Part shown: one piece after another, positions 60,484 through 64,000 of the stretch
How the letters are laid out: every line of letters starts with the position of its first letter
Numbering within the stretch: position 1 is the first letter of the stretch
NCBI RefSeq assembly: GCF_008704495.1
Contig: NZ_CP023699.1
Span: 10,069,898 to 10,133,897 of the forward strand
Direction: 5' to 3'
From: Streptomyces kanamyceticus
GTDB lineage: Bacteria; Actinomycetota; Actinomycetes; Streptomycetales; Streptomycetaceae
DNA length: 64,000 nt
Translations under genes and position numbers: made by a program
Notes under the pieces: model-generated
Database searches by the model: none
Seen by the model: only the letters and a program-made list of their open reading frames with translations
What the model was told of the DNA's origin: nothing

Positions 60484-63267
60484 TCACTGCCCGTCACCAG
60501 TCTGCTGCTGCACCTTGCCGTTGCGAGCGGCTGTTGCCCAGGGGAGTCCGAGTCCGGTGAACAGCGCCTGGTGCTCGGGCGGGTAGGTGGGGTACCGGGT
60601 GCGTGCGGCGTTCAGGCGCCGTCTCAGCTGTACCTCGATGCCGCCAACACGCGGCCGGTAGGTGTCGTGAACACAGTGCCGACCGTCCTCGCTCACCAGG
60701 GGGCCGATCTCCTCCAGGTGCTGGCGGGCGGCGGTGACGATCTCCATGAGACGTTCGGTGCGGGAGCGCGGTACACGGACCGAGCCTGCGGCCGTGACCC
60801 GCCGGTCACCGGTGGCCGGTCCCATGCGCAGCTCCAGGAGCACTGCGCGCTGCTCTTGTCCCAGACGGGGCCACCTGCGGTGCTGGTCGCACAGCCACTT
60901 ACCCAGATCATCGCCCCGGAAGATCCGCTGCCCGGTGAGGAGTTCGCCGCAGCGCCCGCCCTCCTTGTAGAAGGCCGTCAGCAGGACGAATTTGCGCTCG
61001 AAGGCGGCGTTCCAGGGCGCCCCGGCCCTCACGCGCCACACCCCCAGCTCGTCCAGCACCTGGGCGACCTCACGCTCCTCTTCCTGCGCGCCCCAGGAGG
61101 GCCTGCGGCACTCGCTGAGCAGTCTCCCGATCTTCACCTCCTGCCCGTCCACGCTGAGGGTCTCCTCCACCCCGGGCAGGAGGTGCCCGTGCTGATCCGC
61201 GTACACGCGCGCTGCCTCGACCAGGAGCTGCCGGGCTGAGGCCCTGGGTTCCCACACGAACCCGTACTCGCCGAGCAGGGCGGCCAGGTCCGCGCTCACC
61301 CGCCGCGGCCGCCCCTGCCAGACGGACAGTCCTTCCTCGGGGCCGTGTTCGGCGATCAGGGTGCGTAGGTCGTCACGGTCGCGGCGCCACTGCCTGCGTA
61401 CCCGCTCGAGCTCCCAGCCGAGCCGGACCACCACAACCCCTGGCTCCTGCGCGAGCTCGGGCGGCAGATCCCGCTCGTGTTCCTCAGCCAGCTCCTGCTG
61501 CTCCTCGCTCTTCTTCCTGAGCAGGGGCACCCTGGCGTAGTCCACGGGGAGGGTTTCGTGCCAGTCCACGGGCACCCGCAGATGCCCCGTGCGCTGGCGG
61601 TAGGCGGCAACAGCCCGCATGACGCGCTCGGTGTCGGCGGTGACCGGGTCGGACAGCACGGTGATCTTCAGCCAGTCAGCGAACACGGCTGCTGACCGCT
61701 GCCGGGTGAGGGTCAGCATCTGCTGGAGCTCGCGGGCGCGTTCCTCGGCCCGCTGGCGTGCCTCCTTGGGCGGCTGGACGCGGTGGGGACCGCGGCTGCT
61801 GCTGCGCCCGGCATGCTCCAGCCGCCGCACGGCCTCCTCCGGCTCATCTTCGCCTTCGCCGGTGGCGTGATCTGGTTCGTAGGACTCCAGCGCGCGCAGC
61901 ATGTTGATCACTGGCCCCCAGTCCGGCCCGACCAGCGTGCCGTCCGCAGGCCGTGCCAGGTGGAGCACGGGCACGATGATCGACGCGATCTTGTCCGGGT
62001 TCTCCCAGTCGTAGCGCACGGCACGCCCCGCGATCTGCAGGAGGTCGCCCTGCGCCGCGCGGGGGTCGACCAGGGCGACGGCGTCGACGGCCGGGACGTC
62101 GACACCCTCACTCAGTAGCCGCACCGAGCAGACCACGGCCAAGTCCACCGGCCGCCCCCGAAGATCCGTGCCCGCCGCCAGCGCCTTCAGGACCCGCTGC
62201 CGCTCCCGGGCCGGGGTGCCTTCGTGCAAGGCCACCGCCCATACCCGCCGCGGCGCCGACGTCCCCTGCCCATGCAGAACCCGCGTCAGCTGGGCCAGCG
62301 AGGCCGCGGCCGCGCGCGCCCCAGTCACCGTCGAGTGGTAGGTCAGCAGCCGACGGCACCCGATCCGGCCTGCGGCCCGCAGTACCGCCCCCAGCGACGC
62401 CGTGAGCAGCTCCGCCCGCACCCCCGCGTCCGCCCGGCCCCGCGCCGCGACGAGGTCGCGCAGCCGGGCTTCGTCGACTTCGGCGGCGATCACGGGGCTG
62501 TGTGCGAGTTTCCCGCGCCGCTGCGCCTCCCGCAGGCCCAATCGGTAGGCGACAGGCCCGTGTCTGCGCTCCGAGAGCCGCACCACCGGATCACTCGCCT
62601 GCAGACGCCCCTGCTCGTCCCAGCGCACCGCCCCGAGCAGCCGCGGGGTGGCGGTCATCGACAGCCGGTGGCGGGCGGGCACGAGGTGCTGCTCGTTGAC
62701 CCGTCCCCACACTTGGGAGGTTTCGGTGTGGTGGGACTCGTCGCACACCAGCAGGTCCCATTCCGGCAGCGGCCGGGCCCCGTCCCGCTCCGCACTCAGC
62801 CGATGCCCGGCGATCAGCGAATTCTCCACGCTCGCGTAGGTCGCCAGCACCGTGAACTGCCCCTCGCCCTGGGCGGCGAAGGCGTTGGCGTGCCACGCCA
62901 CCACCCGCGGATCCGTTGTCACCATCACGCCCGGCTCACCCGCCAGCGCCGCATCCCGCGGCGCGTACACGGCGATCACTGGCCCGCCGCGCCCGGCCGC
63001 GCGCAGCACGTGGTAGGTCTGCTCGAGGAGCGTCCGTGTGGGCACCACCATCAGCAGCGACCCCCGCCCCGCGACCAGATCCGCGACGCGCGCGGCTACC
63101 CGCGTCTTGCCCAGCCCGGGCGCCATGTGCAGCTGGGCCCGGAACCGCGGACGGCGCGCTCTGGGGGAGGGGGTGTAGACCCGCATGATGGCGGCGACGG
63201 CGTCGTCCTGGTGGTCGTAGAACGCCGCGAGCTCGGCCTCCGACCGGACAGCCTCATCCACCTTCAC
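60484..63267 (-). CDS. DEAD/DEAH helicase with helicase-associated repeats
   Basis: 927 residues. SF2 core: Walker A MAPGLGKTRVA (~48-58), DESHH (motif II), SMTATPRL (motif III), VDVPAVDAVALVDPR and LLQIAGRAVR (motif VI). The C-terminal half has helicase-associated repeats around GHLRVPVDWHETLP, HGHLLPGVEETLS and GELLTGQRIFRGDDLGKWLC. This layout is shared with the telomere-linked TtrA-like helicases of Streptomyces, but also with other mobile-element helicases. It diverges from the HTH gene at 63379 across a 111-base promoter region. Confidence 0.82.
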   Translation of the reverse strand: MKVDEAVRSEAELAAFYDHQDDAVAAIMRVYTPSPRARRPRFRAQLHMAPGLGKTRVAARVADLVAGRGSLLMVVPTRTLLEQTYHVLRAAGRGGPVIAVYAPRDAALAGEPGVMVTTDPRVVAWHANAFAAQGEGQFTVLATYASVENSLIAGHRLSAERDGARPLPEWDLLVCDESHHTETSQVWGRVNEQHLVPARHRLSMTATPRLLGAVRWDEQGRLQASDPVVRLSERRHGPVAYRLGLREAQRRGKLAHSPVIAAEVDEARLRDLVAARGRADAGVRAELLTASLGAVLRAAGRIGCRRLLTYHSTVTGARAAAASLAQLTRVLHGQGTSAPRRVWAVALHEGTPARERQRVLKALAAGTDLRGRPVDLAVVCSVRLLSEGVDVPAVDAVALVDPRAAQGDLLQIAGRAVRYDWENPDKIASIIVPVLHLARPADGTLVGPDWGPVINMLRALESYEPDHATGEGEDEPEEAVRRLEHAGRSSSRGPHRVQPPKEARQRAEERARELQQMLTLTRQRSAAVFADWLKITVLSDPVTADTERVMRAVAAYRQRTGHLRVPVDWHETLPVDYARVPLLRKKSEEQQELAEEHERDLPPELAQEPGVVVVRLGWELERVRRQWRRDRDDLRTLIAEHGPEEGLSVWQGRPRRVSADLAALLGEYGFVWEPRASARQLLVEAARVYADQHGHLLPGVEETLSVDGQEVKIGRLLSECRRPSWGAQEEEREVAQVLDELGVWRVRAGAPWNAAFERKFVLLTAFYKEGGRCGELLTGQRIFRGDDLGKWLCDQHRRWPRLGQEQRAVLLELRMGPATGDRRVTAAGSVRVPRSRTERLMEIVTAARQHLEEIGPLVSEDGRHCVHDTYRPRVGGIEVQLRRRLNAARTRYPTYPPEHQALFTGLGLPWATAARNGKVQQQTGDGQ

Positions 63268-63378
63268 GATCAGCTCCCGGGGGTGCTCTGCAGGGGTGTC
63301 AGTGGATCAGCCGAATACCCAACCAACTTCCTCCTGTGACAACCTAGACCGCCGCCCCCGTGATGGAAGGAGGGGGAA

Positions 63379-63954
63379 GTGCCGGAAAGGACGATGGAGT
63401 TCGGCAAGTACGGCGCCCACGGCATCAAGGGCCACGAGGCTGTTGCCCGGCAACTCGACCGGCTCACTGGATTCATCGCCACGCCCATTACCGCGCGCCG
63501 TGGCCTGATGGCCCGGCTGCACTACCTCACCCGCACCCCCCACGCCCGCGAAGCAGCCCGCGCGGCCGGCCTCACCGTCACCGACCGCACCCTGAAGGCC
63601 TGGCTGGCCGGTCGGCGCAGCCCCTCCAAGCAGAACCTGCAGCGCATCGAGACGGTCTACCGCACGGTGCGCCGCCACAACGTGGCCCGGTACCTGACCA
63701 GCCGTCTCAACCGTGAAGGCCGCGGCACCCGGGTGGAGTTCCACTCCCTCAACCAGTCCCGCGTCAGCCGCCCCCACCAGCGGGTCGTGGACTTCCGCAC
63801 CCTCAACGTCCGCCACTGGGACCGCATCGTCGACGCCTGGAGCACCGGCAACGACGCGGCCCTGGACGATGCGTGGGTGAATGACGCGGTGGTAGACCTG
63901 GGCTCGCAATGGGGCCAGTACGAAAACGTCACCAACATCGGATTCGCAGCATGA
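63379..63954 (+). CDS. Small HTH protein of Tpg-like size
   Basis: 191 residues from GTG 63379, after AAGGAGG. KGHEAVARQLDRLTGFIATP, TARRGLMARLHYLTRTPHAR, a HTH (VTDRTLKAWLAGRRSPSKQN) and a C-terminal DLGSQWGQYENVTNIGFAA. In length and order (basic start, HTH, soluble tail) it resembles the terminal protein Tpg, but I see no convincing sequence identity. It may equally be a plasmid regulator. A fragment of a relative is at 26780-26935. Its stop codon overlaps the palindrome that ends the window. Confidence 0.65.
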   Translation: MPERTMEFGKYGAHGIKGHEAVARQLDRLTGFIATPITARRGLMARLHYLTRTPHAREAARAAGLTVTDRTLKAWLAGRRSPSKQNLQRIETVYRTVRRHNVARYLTSRLNREGRGTRVEFHSLNQSRVSRPHQRVVDFRTLNVRHWDRIVDAWSTGNDAALDDAWVNDAVVDLGSQWGQYENVTNIGFAA

Positions 63955-64000
63955 CACCCAAATTCGATATCCCAGCCCCGGGATATCGAATTTGGGTGTC
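63953..64000. terminator. Perfect palindrome, 21-bp arms, at window end
   Basis: The arms start GACACCCAAATTCGATATCC and close around a 6-base loop (AGCCCC). The right arm ends at the last base of the window, so the repeat could extend further. Position directly after a stop codon makes a transcription terminator the simplest reading; the arms are far more AT-rich than the surroundings. A replication or telomere-type structure is not excluded. Confidence 0.6.

Noticed and set aside
62224-63339. 371-codon plus-strand frame
   Set aside because: Antisense to the helicase core motifs (Walker A, DESHH).
63953-64000. Palindrome as a Streptomyces telomere
   Set aside because: Known archetypal telomeres are GC-rich with several packed palindromes; here one AT-rich palindrome directly follows a stop codon. 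Kept as terminator, with the alternative stated.
1-64000. tRNA or rRNA genes
   Set aside because: No cloverleaf with a GTTCRANNC T-arm or rRNA-like segment was noticed on reading; a tRNAscan run would settle this.

Overview
The window is very GC-rich DNA in which real genes end almost every codon in G or C. Its gene families (MmyB-type and XRE regulators, RacP/DUF6192, MAB_1171c transporter, TnsABC/TniQ, DUF4262, a helicase-associated-domain helicase) point to a Streptomyces or close relative. I see no rRNA, tRNA, ribosomal or central-metabolism gene. The many insertion sequences, truncated genes and frameshifts fit the arm of a linear chromosome or a large linear plasmid. This placement is inferred from gene content only.

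Layout. 1-3330: first codons of an XRE regulator, an IS110 remnant, a plasmid-type winged-HTH protein and a DciA-like scrap. 3342-7410: a type III PKS pseudogene cut by an IS5-family element that is itself cut by an IS21-family element. 7472-13866: an intact six-gene minus-strand terpene operon (polyprenol-phosphate glycosyltransferase, FAD oxidoreductase, polyprenyl diphosphate synthase, P450, class I terpene synthase, C/O-methyltransferase). 13867-26940: a mosaic of remnants, an ISL3 element inside an MmyB regulator gene, an IrrE-like/MAB_1171c/XRE locus, and an RHH/Fic toxin-antitoxin pair. 27364-34677: a second, intact type III PKS, two more MmyB-type regulators, a broken IclR regulator and a metallo-beta-lactamase-fold hydrolase.

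34872-44599: SUKH protein, an IS5 element with a -1 frameshift signal, the RacP-DUF6192 operon, an HTH-nSTAND ATPase, a broken DUF4037 gene, and a secreted crystallin-like/lipoprotein/crystallin-like trio. 44828-51145: GtrA protein, a complete lasso-peptide core cluster (precursor, cyclase, RRE, peptidase) whose predicted core GFGSRPLDSFGLNIR resembles chaxapeptin and sungsanpin, and two large polytopic glycosyltransferases. 51843-58648: a Tn7-like transposition operon (TnsA-TnsB-TnsC-TniQ) preceded by a second TniQ. 58856-63954: two HEPN-like genes of unknown function, a 927-residue DEAD/DEAH helicase with helicase-associated repeats, and a small HTH protein whose stop codon runs into a 21-bp-arm palindrome that ends exactly at the window edge.

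How it works together. The two best functional units are the terpene operon, in which four of the five junctions are 4-bp stop/start overlaps or short gaps, and the lasso cluster, whose genes overlap in the order A-C-B1-B2. The Tn7-like genes also form one overlapping operon, but its TnsA reading frame is broken. Much of the rest is decayed, so each frameshift should first be treated as either genuine decay or an assembly error.
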